Of a stretch of 64,000 nucleotides of DNA, positions 9,370 to 18,849 are shown piece by piece. Both the position numbers and the translations under genes were made by a program. The notes below the pieces were generated by a model. It saw nothing but the letters and a program-made list of their open reading frames with translations. It ran no database searches and was not told the DNA's origin. Source of the DNA: Cecembia calidifontis (lineage in GTDB: Bacteria; Bacteroidota; Bacteroidia; Cytophagales; Cyclobacteriaceae); contig NZ_SGXG01000001.1 of NCBI RefSeq assembly GCF_004216715.1, positions 4,014,501 to 4,078,500 on the forward strand, in the 5' to 3' direction. Positions within the stretch are counted from its first letter, which is position 1. Each line of letters opens with the position of its first letter.

Positions 9370-10773
9370 ATGTTCTTCGAACTAGTTTATGACAAAAGTT
9401 TGGCCCAGGCCAGTTATGTAATCGGTTGTCAGGCACATGGTGTTGCAGCCGTAATCGACCCTAAAAGAGACGTAGATACCTACCTACAAATTGCCAAAGC
9501 CAATAACATGAAAATCACGCATATTTTGGAAACCCACATCCATGCGGATTTCCTAAGTGGTTCCAGAGAGTTGGCGGCATTGACCGGTGCTGAGATGTAC
9601 CTGTCCGATGAAGGAGATGAAAACTGGAAATACGAGTTTCCCCATAACAAAATCAAAGGTGGAAATGTCGTAAAAATGGGTAACCTGACTTTTGAAGTCA
9701 TCCATACCCCAGGTCACACTCCTGAAAGTGTCAGCTTTCTATTGACTGACAAACCAGCATCCAGCGAACCTGTGATGTTGTTCACCGGGGACTTTGTGTT
9801 CGTAGGTGACGTGGGAAGACCTGACTTGTTGGAACAAGCTGCCGGTATCAAAGGAACACAAGATGTAGGTGCAGCTCAGATGTATGATTCCTTGCAGGAA
9901 TTCAGCAAATTGGGTGACTATATCCAAGTATGGCCAGGTCACGGTGCAGGTTCTGCCTGTGGTAAAGCATTGGGTGCAGTACCTATGACCACCGTAGGAT
10001 ATGAAAAAATCAGAAACTGGGCATTACAACTGTTGAATGACAAGACTGCCTTTGCCAAAGAATTGCTGGCAGATCAGCCTGAGCCGCCTAAGTACTTCGC
10101 AATGATGAAGAAATTGAACAAGGTGGACAGAAAGCTTTTGACCGAAGTACCTAAAGTTCAAAATTTATCCAAAGTTGCTTATGCCAAGGTAAAAGCTGAT
10201 GGGTTGAAAACCATCGATACCAGACCATGGCAGGAATATGCTGAAGGTTTCCTAAGAGGTACTTACAGCATCACCAACAACAACTCCTTCTCCACTTGGA
10301 TGGGTTGGTACCTGAACTATGATGAAAACTTCGTATTGATCGCTGAAGAAGCACAGGTGGAAGATTTGACCAGAAAGCTGATGAGAATCGGTCTGGACAA
10401 TTTATATGGTTATATCACTCCTGCACAATTGGCAGAGTATGAAAAAGGTAATTTGGAAACTTTCAATCCGATCGATAAAGAAGCTGTAGAAGCCAAAATC
10501 GCAGAAGGTAATGTACAGGTCATTGACGTAAGAGGTGTGGCCGAGTACAAAAAAGGCCATATTGAAGAGGCAGACAATCTCTTTGTAGGTAAATTACCTC
10601 AAAATCTGGACAAAGTATCCAAGGACAAACCAGTAATCATCCATTGTCAAAGTGGAGCAAGAGCGGCAATCGCCTACTCCATCTTGAAAGCCAGCGGCTT
10701 CGATAATGTAGAAAACTATGCCGGTGGATGGGCAGACTGGTCTGCCAAAGAAGCAGAATTAATTAAAGGTTAA
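9370..10773 (+). CDS. MBL-fold hydrolase with two rhodanese domains (persulfide dioxygenase-like)
   Basis: Sulfur-metabolism enzyme of 467 residues. Residues 1-250 are a metallo-beta-lactamase domain with THIHADF (His56, His58, Asp60), HTPGHTPES, GDFVFVGDVGRPDLL and WPGHGAGSACG. The usual HxHxDH motif has Phe61 in place of the last His, as in mononuclear-iron persulfide dioxygenase-like fusions. A first rhodanese domain (about 275-370) lacks an obvious catalytic Cys. The second (about 375-467) carries it in IIHCQSGARAAIA. It probably oxidises glutathione-type persulfide or moves sulfane sulfur. It stands alone and ends at a strong terminator. Confidence 0.9.
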   Translation: MFFELVYDKSLAQASYVIGCQAHGVAAVIDPKRDVDTYLQIAKANNMKITHILETHIHADFLSGSRELAALTGAEMYLSDEGDENWKYEFPHNKIKGGNVVKMGNLTFEVIHTPGHTPESVSFLLTDKPASSEPVMLFTGDFVFVGDVGRPDLLEQAAGIKGTQDVGAAQMYDSLQEFSKLGDYIQVWPGHGAGSACGKALGAVPMTTVGYEKIRNWALQLLNDKTAFAKELLADQPEPPKYFAMMKKLNKVDRKLLTEVPKVQNLSKVAYAKVKADGLKTIDTRPWQEYAEGFLRGTYSITNNNSFSTWMGWYLNYDENFVLIAEEAQVEDLTRKLMRIGLDNLYGYITPAQLAEYEKGNLETFNPIDKEAVEAKIAEGNVQVIDVRGVAEYKKGHIEEADNLFVGKLPQNLDKVSKDKPVIIHCQSGARAAIAYSILKASGFDNVENYAGGWADWSAKEAELIKG

Positions 10774-10790
10774 TGGTTAATAAATTGTTT

Positions 10791-10818
10791 AAAAGCCCGG
10801 TCATCCGGGCTTTTTTTA
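10791..10818 (+). terminator. Rho-independent terminator of the MBL/rhodanese gene
   Basis: AAAAGCCCGG and CCGGGCTTTT form a stem with a TCAT loop, followed by a run of T. This is a textbook intrinsic terminator 17 bases after the stop codon. Confidence 0.92.
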
Positions 10819-10822
10819 TAGC

Positions 10823-10858
10823 AAAAAAAAGCGACACTCAATTTGAGTGTCGCTTTTT
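10823..10858 (-). terminator. Terminator between the convergent MBL and GH16 genes
   Basis: AAAAAGCGACACTCAA and TTGAGTGTCGCTTTTT form a perfect stem over an AT loop. There is a long A run on the left side (a T run for minus-strand transcripts) and a T run on the right. It ends the polysaccharide-utilisation operon and can also back up the preceding plus-strand terminator. Confidence 0.9.
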
Positions 10859-10878
10859 CATTCTGATTGAATAGGTTA

Positions 10879-12009
10879 TTATTCTTTTTGGAATACCCGC
10901 ACATAGTCAACGACCATTTGCTGTGGGAATGTAGTGGTTCCGTCTGGATTACCGGGCCAATTTCCACCAACTGCGATATTAAATAGGAAAAAGAAGGACT
11001 CTCTTAATTCCGATAAAGCCGCTGGAGTGATATCGATTTCATGATAAGGTTCATTATCCAATAACCAAACGATTTTTTGTTCATCCCAAATGATGGAAAA
11101 TACATGGAAATTATCATTAAAGATCCCTTCCCGCAAAGTTACCGAGCCACCAAACTCAGCATGGCTTCCATTATTGTCCCAATGAACGGTGCCATGAACG
11201 GTGTTGTTCCTGGCAGTGCCTGGTCCACCGACCATTTCCATAATATCAATCTCCCCACATCTTGGCCAACCCACCTGATCTATATTATCACCCAGCATCC
11301 ATAGTGCTGGCCAAATGCCTTGCCCTTTGGGTAAAGCAGCCCTGATATCCACCCTGCCAAACTTGAATGATCGCCTGCTCTGAGTTTTGATGCGGGAGGA
11401 GGTATAATTTCTTCCTCCAACGCTTTCCTGTCTTGCCTGGATGATCAGATTTCCGTTTTCAACCCTGACATTCTCTCTTCTATACCATTGCAGTTCATTG
11501 TTCCCCCATCCACAGAGTGTGGGGCAACCATCACCTAAATCAAATACCCAATCAGATGACAAGGCATTTCCTTCAAACTCATCTCTCCAAACCAGTCTGT
11601 AGCCCGCATAACTTTCGGGACTTGTATATCCTGTTTGAGGTATGGCAAGCCCGAAAACTGCCTCAGAAATACTGATTTGTCTTTCTTCTTTGATAAAATC
11701 ATTTTCGGTAGCATGGGCTTGAACGGTAATGGTGTAAGTGCCTGCTTGCCTGTATAAGAATGTCACTTGGTTTCCTTGAACCAGTTCAGGTAACTGTGGT
11801 CCAACTCCAAAACCTACCCTGAAGAAATTGGCATTTTGAGCAGTAAAACTTACTGTTACCGCACCCCTTTCTCCCTGTACGATATTTACTTCCAAGTTGG
11901 TAGGCAACACTAATTTTGCATCAACTTCCTCTTGCTGGCAGGCCTGTGTGAGGACTGCCGCAAGAAGGAAAATTAGTGTATGTTTTAATTTAATCAGCAT
12001 CATTACCAT
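10879..12009 (-). CDS. GH16 family endo-beta-glucanase lipoprotein
   Basis: Secreted, surface-type glycoside hydrolase of 376 residues. A lipoprotein signal ends in LLAAVLTQAC. A PKD-like beta-sandwich (about 30-115) comes next, then the GH16 domain from about residue 130. The catalytic signature GEIDIMEM (about residue 250) supplies the nucleophile and acid/base Glu. LVWRDEFEG at the front and FNIAVGGNWPG near the end are typical of laminarinase-like GH16, pointing to beta-1,3-(1,4)-glucan. Start codons at 12009, 12003 and 12000 are all possible. It is the last gene of the susC/susD operon, 1 base after its neighbour. Confidence 0.93.
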   Translation of the reverse strand: MVMMLIKLKHTLIFLLAAVLTQACQQEEVDAKLVLPTNLEVNIVQGERGAVTVSFTAQNANFFRVGFGVGPQLPELVQGNQVTFLYRQAGTYTITVQAHATENDFIKEERQISISEAVFGLAIPQTGYTSPESYAGYRLVWRDEFEGNALSSDWVFDLGDGCPTLCGWGNNELQWYRRENVRVENGNLIIQARQESVGGRNYTSSRIKTQSRRSFKFGRVDIRAALPKGQGIWPALWMLGDNIDQVGWPRCGEIDIMEMVGGPGTARNNTVHGTVHWDNNGSHAEFGGSVTLREGIFNDNFHVFSIIWDEQKIVWLLDNEPYHEIDITPAALSELRESFFFLFNIAVGGNWPGNPDGTTTFPQQMVVDYVRVFQKE

Positions 12010-12010
12010 T

Positions 12011-14050
12011 TTAATTAGCAGGTACTAATACATAGGTCCACCAAACACCGCCATTGTTGGTTATATCAATAACCAATGTCAACTCACGTGTAGTCGGATT
12101 GTAATTTAAGACATCGTAAGTGACAGATTCATTGGGTCTTGGAGGACCTTGGGTATATTCACCTCCATTGAACGCCTTAGGTAATACAATAAACGCGCCC
12201 GTTCCAGTAACGGTTATTTTTGCCCTGTTATTGCCTGAAGCAGGTTGGAAACTAAACTGATGTGTACCTGAAGCCCAGGCCGCCCCCGGGGTCCCTGTTA
12301 GATTGGATTCAGGTTGACATCCCCCACCGGATATACCCATGTAATCTTCGGCGTAAATATCCCCTTGTGCATCATATTCAAATATACCATTTTCTTTGAA
12401 GATAAACAGGTCATTGAAAAGGCAGGGACGGTCTCCTGAAATATTTTGACCATTTGGGAAGAATGCATCACTTCCTGGTGCAGGACCCACGCCAAATGCA
12501 CCTACAGCCGGCTTCAGTTTCCATGCCTGTGAACCAGTTCCGATCAAATCCTGCAACCTCAGACCATTTTCCTGAGGAACCTCTGGATCTGTTCCAGCTG
12601 GGACCAAGGTAAAGTTCCAGAATACAGCTCCATTTCCTGAGATGTCGATCGATAATTGCAATTCACCTGTTGCCCTATCATAGCCAATTACATCATAGGT
12701 GACTGATTCATTCGGACGTGGAGGTCCTTGGGTATATTCACCACCATTAAAGGCTTTTGGCAGCACTATAAAGGCCCCGGTTCCAGTCACTGTGATTTTT
12801 GGAAGACTATTGGCAGTGCCCGGTGTAAAGTTAAATTGATGTTGACCAGAAGCCCATGCAGCTCCAGGAGTTCCTGTTAAATTAGACTCCGGCTGACATC
12901 CCTCAGAGGATAGACCCATATAGAATTCACCGAAAATATCTCCTTGGGCATCATATTCATATGTTCCATTTTGATTGAATATAAACAGGTCATTGAATAG
13001 ACAAGGTCTATCGCCTGAAATATTATTTCCATTCGGGAAAAATGCATCACTTCCTCTAGCTGGCCCAACACCAAAAGCCCCTGCGGCAGGTTTAAGCTTC
13101 CATGTTTTTCTACCATTTCCTACCAAATCACTCAAACTGAAGTTCACATTTGGATTTTCAGGCTCAGGTTCAGGGTCAGTAGGTGCTGCAAATCCTGCAG
13201 GAATCAATCGCACATACCAGGCCAAAGCACCATTTGCTTGGTCTGTAAAGCGAAGGAACATTTCATTTTCTGTTAACCTTAAGATTTGATAAGATCGGGT
13301 TCCTGTAAAGTATCCAATGAATCCAGGAGTTGTGACACTCAATACAGGATGCCTTCCTGATTCTTCTACAATATTCCAGTTCAATCCTCCTGGCGAAACA
13401 AAAGGAGCTGACAAATCCCCTACTCCCGGATCAAATGCTCCCGGGAAATTGGCGCCTTGAGCGGCATTCAAATACACCAAACCGCCTGTATTCCAATCGA
13501 AAACGAAATCACGTAATTTAAAAGTATAACGGGTGTTGTACATACCGCTACCTACTTTTTCATTTGGACGGGCCTGATAAAATTCAGGGAACTCACTGCC
13601 AATAGGTCCTACCCCAAGATGTCCAGCCCTAGTCGAGTCGATAGCCCAAGTCTTACCATTAATGGCATCAATGCCACCTGTCAATAAGTTGAAAACCGGT
13701 CTGTCCAGCAATGTAGGATCTGTATTTTCAATAACTACATCTTTGGAAAATGTAGCACTTCCTCCCCTGCTGTAAATGGTAAGCGTTACTTTATATGTGC
13801 CTGCCAAAGGATAGAAACCTGTCACTTTTCTGCCCTCTGCTTTGACACCATTACCTAGATCCCAAACCATCAGGAAGAAGTCATTATCTGCGGTAAACTG
13901 CAGGATATTATCACTTTCCTCGGAAGGAACAAAGCTGAAGCCTGCCTCCTGTACTGTTGGCGGCTCTGCATCCAATCTATATTCTTCTATACATGCCCAC
14001 ATGAATAGGACAGGTAATAAGAATGCTGCTAATCTGAATATTCTTTTCAT
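12011..14050 (-). CDS. PUL surface lipoprotein with PKD-like domain and repeated glycan-binding-like domains
   Basis: Protein of 679 residues, probably a SusE/F-like surface glycan-binding protein. The start is placed at 14050 (MKRIFRLAAFLL), giving a signal peptide and lipobox ending FMWAC; a longer in-frame start at 14092 would bury the signal. A PKD-like domain (about 25-110) is followed by three domains of 170-190 residues that each begin with a KTW-type motif. The last two (about 305-490 and 500-679) are near copies sharing NISGDRPCLFNDLFIF, GCQPESNLTGTPGAAWASG and VLPKAFNGGEYTQGPPRPN. It lies between susD and the GH16 gene. Confidence 0.85.
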   Translation of the reverse strand: MKRIFRLAAFLLPVLFMWACIEEYRLDAEPPTVQEAGFSFVPSEESDNILQFTADNDFFLMVWDLGNGVKAEGRKVTGFYPLAGTYKVTLTIYSRGGSATFSKDVVIENTDPTLLDRPVFNLLTGGIDAINGKTWAIDSTRAGHLGVGPIGSEFPEFYQARPNEKVGSGMYNTRYTFKLRDFVFDWNTGGLVYLNAAQGANFPGAFDPGVGDLSAPFVSPGGLNWNIVEESGRHPVLSVTTPGFIGYFTGTRSYQILRLTENEMFLRFTDQANGALAWYVRLIPAGFAAPTDPEPEPENPNVNFSLSDLVGNGRKTWKLKPAAGAFGVGPARGSDAFFPNGNNISGDRPCLFNDLFIFNQNGTYEYDAQGDIFGEFYMGLSSEGCQPESNLTGTPGAAWASGQHQFNFTPGTANSLPKITVTGTGAFIVLPKAFNGGEYTQGPPRPNESVTYDVIGYDRATGELQLSIDISGNGAVFWNFTLVPAGTDPEVPQENGLRLQDLIGTGSQAWKLKPAVGAFGVGPAPGSDAFFPNGQNISGDRPCLFNDLFIFKENGIFEYDAQGDIYAEDYMGISGGGCQPESNLTGTPGAAWASGTHQFSFQPASGNNRAKITVTGTGAFIVLPKAFNGGEYTQGPPRPNESVTYDVLNYNPTTRELTLVIDITNNGGVWWTYVLVPAN

Positions 14051-14060
14051 TTTGTCTGAA

Positions 14061-15527
14061 TTAATAACCTGGGTTTTGTGCCCATCTACCACCTGCTAAA
14101 TCAATCTCCACCTGAGGAATAGGAAACAGCTCATGCTTTCCTACCTGAAACCCGGAAATAGCTGCTACTGCTTTTCCAGTCCTTACCAAATCCCAAAATC
14201 TATAGCCCTCTCCAGAAAGCTCCAATCTTCGCTCACGGTAAATGTCCTCCAACAATTGGGAACCTGAGCTGGTGATGTCCGGAACTCCGGCTCTTTGTCT
14301 TACCTTGTTCAACTCCGTTCTGGCACGGGCATCATTCCCAATCTGGGCAAAAGCCTCTGCTGCCATCAACAGTACATCCGCATAACGGATGGCGCGGTAA
14401 TTCAAGGGACTCGTCAAATCATCGTCAGGAAGACCTCTTTCAAAATCTCTCTTGATGTATTTATTATTGTAATAGCCGGTATGACCTCCTCCGCCAATCA
14501 TGTAAGAAATCTCTGATGCATTGGGTTGTGCTGCAATGAACGCATCCAGATCAAGAATGGTAACTTCCCTACGGGGATCATTTCCGAAGAAATCATACAG
14601 ATTCTGAGTAGGAAGATTGTAGCTGTTGCCATCTCCATAGAAGGGACCTACATAATTCCGGATACCATGGAAACCAGGTGCCGGATTACCTTGCAGACAA
14701 ACCAAGCAGCCATAATCACCGCCCTGTAAACCTGAATGTTGGATGGTAAACACATCTTCACTGCTGTTCTGATTGGCCACCAACCACATGGTTGACATAT
14801 TAGGCACCAATGCATAGCCAGCTTGGTTGGTAGTGATCAATTCATCAAAAACCTGAGCTGCCTCACCAAATTTTTGCTGGTACAATAAAACCTTGCCTTT
14901 CAGGGCCATAGCCGCACCTTTCGTTATTCTACCCACTTCAGGATTGGTCCAATTCAACACGCGTATCGCCCGGTCCAGATCTCTTTCTATCTGCTCATAT
15001 ACCTGAGCTTTGGGAGTTCTATTTATTTGGAATACTTCATTGATGGATGCTCTTCTATCGACAATCAAGGGGACATCTCCAAAGTAATTCACCAAGGTAA
15101 AGTAGTAGTAGGCTCTGATAAAAGAAATTTCAGCCATCAGACGCTCTTTTGAAGGAAAGTCAATCTTATTTTCATTTTCGAAGATGAAATTTGCACGGGC
15201 AATTCCCGCATAATTAAAGCGCATCACATCTCTTAATTCATTGTTGACTCCCCCATGCCTCATGCCATCAATCTCATGAAGGCCCTGAGTATCGTTGACA
15301 CTTTCACCACCTGCTATGGAATTATCGGATGCGATTTCGCCTATCCAAACCTGCAGGTAATTGGTCTGCATCAAATCATAAACCCCGATCACAGCCCTTT
15401 GAAAATCTTCTTCGGTATTGAAGAAATTTTCTGCATCCTGAACAAATTCAGGTTCAATATCCAACCAGTGGTCACAAGAGACCAAGGACATGGTTAAGGC
15501 CAAAATAATGATATATAGCTTTTTCAT
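14061..15527 (-). CDS. SusD/RagB-family glycan-binding lipoprotein
   Basis: Outer-membrane lipoprotein that lids the SusC channel and binds the oligosaccharide. It has 488 residues, the normal length. The signal ends in LTMSLVSC, followed by DHWLDIEPE, the usual SusD opening. TPR-like helices are present, and the C-terminal part has the ADVLLMAAEAFAQIG and RRLELSGEGYRFWDLVRTG hallmarks. It starts 6 bases after susC ends, so the two are co-transcribed. Confidence 0.96.
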   Translation of the reverse strand: MKKLYIIILALTMSLVSCDHWLDIEPEFVQDAENFFNTEEDFQRAVIGVYDLMQTNYLQVWIGEIASDNSIAGGESVNDTQGLHEIDGMRHGGVNNELRDVMRFNYAGIARANFIFENENKIDFPSKERLMAEISFIRAYYYFTLVNYFGDVPLIVDRRASINEVFQINRTPKAQVYEQIERDLDRAIRVLNWTNPEVGRITKGAAMALKGKVLLYQQKFGEAAQVFDELITTNQAGYALVPNMSTMWLVANQNSSEDVFTIQHSGLQGGDYGCLVCLQGNPAPGFHGIRNYVGPFYGDGNSYNLPTQNLYDFFGNDPRREVTILDLDAFIAAQPNASEISYMIGGGGHTGYYNNKYIKRDFERGLPDDDLTSPLNYRAIRYADVLLMAAEAFAQIGNDARARTELNKVRQRAGVPDITSSGSQLLEDIYRERRLELSGEGYRFWDLVRTGKAVAAISGFQVGKHELFPIPQVEIDLAGGRWAQNPGY

Positions 15528-15532
15528 GTTTC

Positions 15533-18500
15533 TTAAAATCTAAAGTTTAAACCACCCATGATTACTCTCGCCTGTGGAAATATACCGTTATCTACACCTG
15601 CAAAAAGAGGATTGCCAGATCCCACATCTGGGTCAAAGCCCATATACCTGGTTAAGGTGATCAGATTATTGGCTGCCACATAGAAACGCATGGATTTGAT
15701 TCCAATCTTTCCTGAAATTTGTTCAGGAAGTGTATAACCCACTTGGACATTTCTAAGTCTTACAAAAGAACCATCTTCAACAAAGAAGTCTGAAAAAACA
15801 GTGTTTCTAGTCTGTCCAGTAGTCAATCTTGGGATATCATTGGAAGTCCCTGGTCCTGTCCAACGGTTTACATTATAAGCCAGTTGGTTGGCAAAAGGCT
15901 GCTGTCTCTCATAGTTTCTGATAATGTCCTGACCAATAGCGGCATACACATTTGCAGAGAAATCAAAACCTTTGTAATCCACTGACAGGTTGAGTCCCAT
16001 GATAAAATCAGGGATTGGAGAACCTATCATGGTACGGTCTGAATCGTCACTGAAATTGATGACGCCATCGCCATTGATGTCCACAAAACGGAGATCTCCA
16101 GGTCTTGCATCTGGCTGTCTGACAGGACTGGAGGCAATTTCTTCAGCAGTCTGCCAGATCCCATCAGTTTGGAAGCCCACAAAATAACCAATTGGGAATC
16201 CCTCTTGGAACCTGGTAGCAATGTTTCCGCCCACACCGAATGCCGCTCCCGGAATAAAATCCAAACCCTCAGGGACTTTGGTAACCCTGTTTCTAATAAA
16301 AGTAGCATTATAATCTACTCTAAAATTAACCCCTGTAGGTTTTGAAGTTCCATAACCGATTTCCAGCTCAAGACCTTTATTGGATACATTACCCGCATTG
16401 ATTACAGGCGGAAAACCTCCTGGACCATAAGAACCCAATAAGGCGGATACCTCAGGCTGGAAAAGAAGATCTCTGGTATCTTTGACAAAGTAGTTTGCTG
16501 TAAAATCAATGGTTCTGAATAAAGTAAAATCCAAACCAATATTGGTCTGCAAGGTTGTCTCCCACTTTAGATCGGGATTACTTGTAGCACCAATTGCTGC
16601 TCCGTTTATGATAAAATCATTAAAAACATAACGGGCCAATCCATTCATCAGGCCTCTGTACCTGAACAGACCGATTTGGTCATTACCCGACACACCAAAG
16701 CTGGCGCGAAGTTTCATAAAGTCAATTGCATTTGAACTGAAGAAATTCTCATCGGATACTACCCAACCACCAGACACAGAAGGAAAGTAACCAATCCGGT
16801 TATTTGGACCAAAATTGGTAGAACCATCCCTTCTTAGGATAGCAGAAAACATATACCTTCCTTTATATTCATATTCACCCCTGATAAAGGATGAAATCAA
16901 TCGCTGCTGGGTCTGGAAGGAGCCTGTTTGGTTCAAAAATCCACCAGGTGCCTGATTGGCAGAAATATCAGCAAAAGCAAAATCATTGTTCGGAATATTG
17001 AAAGCAGTACCATTTAACCCCATGTTTCTATTCCCAAAGTAACTGACCCCTAAGGTGCCTTTGACCCGATGAACATCATCAAATCTCCTGTCATAATTAA
17101 GAAATGACTCTAAGTTGTAGTCCAAAAAAGAATCCCTATTTTCAAATACGGAGGCACCCCTTTCAATCAATGTACCGCCAACATCAACCAGTACAGGATC
17201 TAGGTTTTCGTTTCTGGCAGTATTGGCAAATTTTCCGGGGCCAAACCAAGCTAAGGGTGAAAATGCTTTCCCATCCACCAAAGCAAAGTTATAACCCGCC
17301 CTACCGTTTAGGTTAAAATGCTCATTGATCTTGTAGGAAAGTTCCTGCTTGCCAACCAATTTATTGACAAAAGTCTCATTGAAAGTATTTTCAATTTGGG
17401 CCAAAGGGTTGATGATATCGGCTACATTCTCCAAATAAGAAAATCTATTCCCTACAAAAACCGGCTCTGTTGGATAGGCGTTGATAGTATTGAACAGTAC
17501 AGAACCGATTCCACCTTGTGGGATACCACTTGCCTGCTCATGCGTATAGAGGAACACACTTGTGAGTTTCAATTTTGGAGCAATCTCCGTCACAAAGTTG
17601 ATTCTGGCATTGTACCTTTCAAAGTTGGACCTAGGTCCTCCTACAATCCCTTGTTGGCCGAAATATCCTCCACCAATAGAATAAGATGTTTTTTCAGATC
17701 CTCCGTTTACTGAAATTGTATGCTCCTGGATGGGAGCAGTTTGGAAAACTTCCCTTTGCCAATCGGTACCCAAACCCAGATCTACATTAGCAAATGGAGG
17801 AGCCATTCCTCCTGCCGCAAATGCTTCATTTTTTAGAATAGCATATTCCCTGGCATTCAAAAGATTGAGTTTGCGGGCGGCTTCCTGAACACCATAGTAG
17901 CTGCTCAGTTCCACTGAAGGCTTGCTGCCCAAAGAACCTTTCTTCGTCTCAATGATAATTACACCATTGGCAGCTCTTACACCGTAGATACCAGCTGTAC
18001 CATCCTTAAGAACGTTGATGGATTCGATATCATTGGGATTGAGTGAGTTGAGGCCTGCAGCATCAAAAATAACCCCGTCCACCAATATCAATGGATTGTT
18101 GTTTCCAAAAGTACCTAATCCCCGGATCCTGATATTGGAAGTTCCTCCCGGAGCTCCTGAATTGGTAGTGATCGTTACCCCTGAAAGTTTACCCTGCAAT
18201 GCCTGGTCAACCCGAGGCATATTCATTTTTGCCACATCTGCACCTTGTACCTGTGAGACGGCCCCTGTTAATTCCTTACGGGTAGCAGTACCATACCCTA
18301 CCACAACCACCTCACCAAGTGAAGTTATTTCTGGAATCAAATTCACCACAATAGATGATTCAGCCCCAACAGCTATGGTCCTGGACTGAAAACCTACAAA
18401 ACTGACCCTCAATTGGTCACCAGGGCTAACCGAAAGCGTAAAATAACCGTCTAAATCGGTCACTGTACCGGAAGTCGTGCCCACCTTTAAAATACTGGCC

Positions 18501-18613
18501 CCTGGAATAGGGTCCCCCCTGTCATCCAATACCTGCCCCCTAATGGAACCTGTCTGTGCAAACACTGACAACTGAATGCACAGCATGATGAGTAAAGTAA
18601 ATAATTTTTTCAT
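15533..18613 (-). CDS. SusC/RagA-family TonB-dependent outer-membrane transporter
   Basis: TonB-dependent oligosaccharide importer of 1026 residues. The start is placed at the ATG at 18613 (MKKLFTLLIML), which gives a proper signal peptide ending VFAQ; an upstream in-frame codon at 18667 gives an implausible leader. A carboxypeptidase-like regulatory domain (SIRGQVLDDRGDPIPGAS) is followed by the SusC signature GEVVVVGYGTATRKELTGAV, the plug and a beta-barrel ending RVIMGGLNFRF. It is the first gene of the susC-susD-lipoprotein-GH16 operon and is divergent from the regulator at 18850. Confidence 0.96.
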   Translation of the reverse strand: MKKLFTLLIMLCIQLSVFAQTGSIRGQVLDDRGDPIPGASILKVGTTSGTVTDLDGYFTLSVSPGDQLRVSFVGFQSRTIAVGAESSIVVNLIPEITSLGEVVVVGYGTATRKELTGAVSQVQGADVAKMNMPRVDQALQGKLSGVTITTNSGAPGGTSNIRIRGLGTFGNNNPLILVDGVIFDAAGLNSLNPNDIESINVLKDGTAGIYGVRAANGVIIIETKKGSLGSKPSVELSSYYGVQEAARKLNLLNAREYAILKNEAFAAGGMAPPFANVDLGLGTDWQREVFQTAPIQEHTISVNGGSEKTSYSIGGGYFGQQGIVGGPRSNFERYNARINFVTEIAPKLKLTSVFLYTHEQASGIPQGGIGSVLFNTINAYPTEPVFVGNRFSYLENVADIINPLAQIENTFNETFVNKLVGKQELSYKINEHFNLNGRAGYNFALVDGKAFSPLAWFGPGKFANTARNENLDPVLVDVGGTLIERGASVFENRDSFLDYNLESFLNYDRRFDDVHRVKGTLGVSYFGNRNMGLNGTAFNIPNNDFAFADISANQAPGGFLNQTGSFQTQQRLISSFIRGEYEYKGRYMFSAILRRDGSTNFGPNNRIGYFPSVSGGWVVSDENFFSSNAIDFMKLRASFGVSGNDQIGLFRYRGLMNGLARYVFNDFIINGAAIGATSNPDLKWETTLQTNIGLDFTLFRTIDFTANYFVKDTRDLLFQPEVSALLGSYGPGGFPPVINAGNVSNKGLELEIGYGTSKPTGVNFRVDYNATFIRNRVTKVPEGLDFIPGAAFGVGGNIATRFQEGFPIGYFVGFQTDGIWQTAEEIASSPVRQPDARPGDLRFVDINGDGVINFSDDSDRTMIGSPIPDFIMGLNLSVDYKGFDFSANVYAAIGQDIIRNYERQQPFANQLAYNVNRWTGPGTSNDIPRLTTGQTRNTVFSDFFVEDGSFVRLRNVQVGYTLPEQISGKIGIKSMRFYVAANNLITLTRYMGFDPDVGSGNPLFAGVDNGIFPQARVIMGGLNFRF

Positions 18614-18677
18614 GTATTTTGGATTTATAATACCTGCACAATGACGAAAACTAAATTCGTCAATCAAAAAAAATTAC

Positions 18678-18697
18678 TACATCAATAATACATCAAT
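18678..18697. promoter_or_regulatory. Direct repeats between susC and its regulator, possible operator
   Basis: TACATCAAT occurs at 18678-18686 and again at 18689-18697, 11 bases apart, about one helical turn. A third near copy, TACATCACT, lies at 18810-18818. All are in the 236-base gap between divergent susC and the propeller/HTH regulator. The spacing suits a dimeric activator, but binding is only inferred. Confidence 0.35.
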
Positions 18698-18849
18698 CGT
18701 GAAAGTACCATTTCACAAAAACTCATCATTTAATTAAAAAATCAGGAATTTTTATATCAAAAACGGCAATTACATTTCAAAATAAAATTTCATATATTCA
18801 AGCTTTTACTACATCACTAATTTTTATTAAATTTCAAATCAGTCCTTCA

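Noticed and set aside
13842..14099. Plus-strand ORF opposite the PUL lipoprotein
   Set aside because: Antisense shadow of a clearly coding minus-strand gene.
18015..18389. Plus-strand ORF of 124 residues in susC
   Set aside because: Shadow frame of susC; composition is low-complexity Pro/Ser/Thr and no motif is seen.
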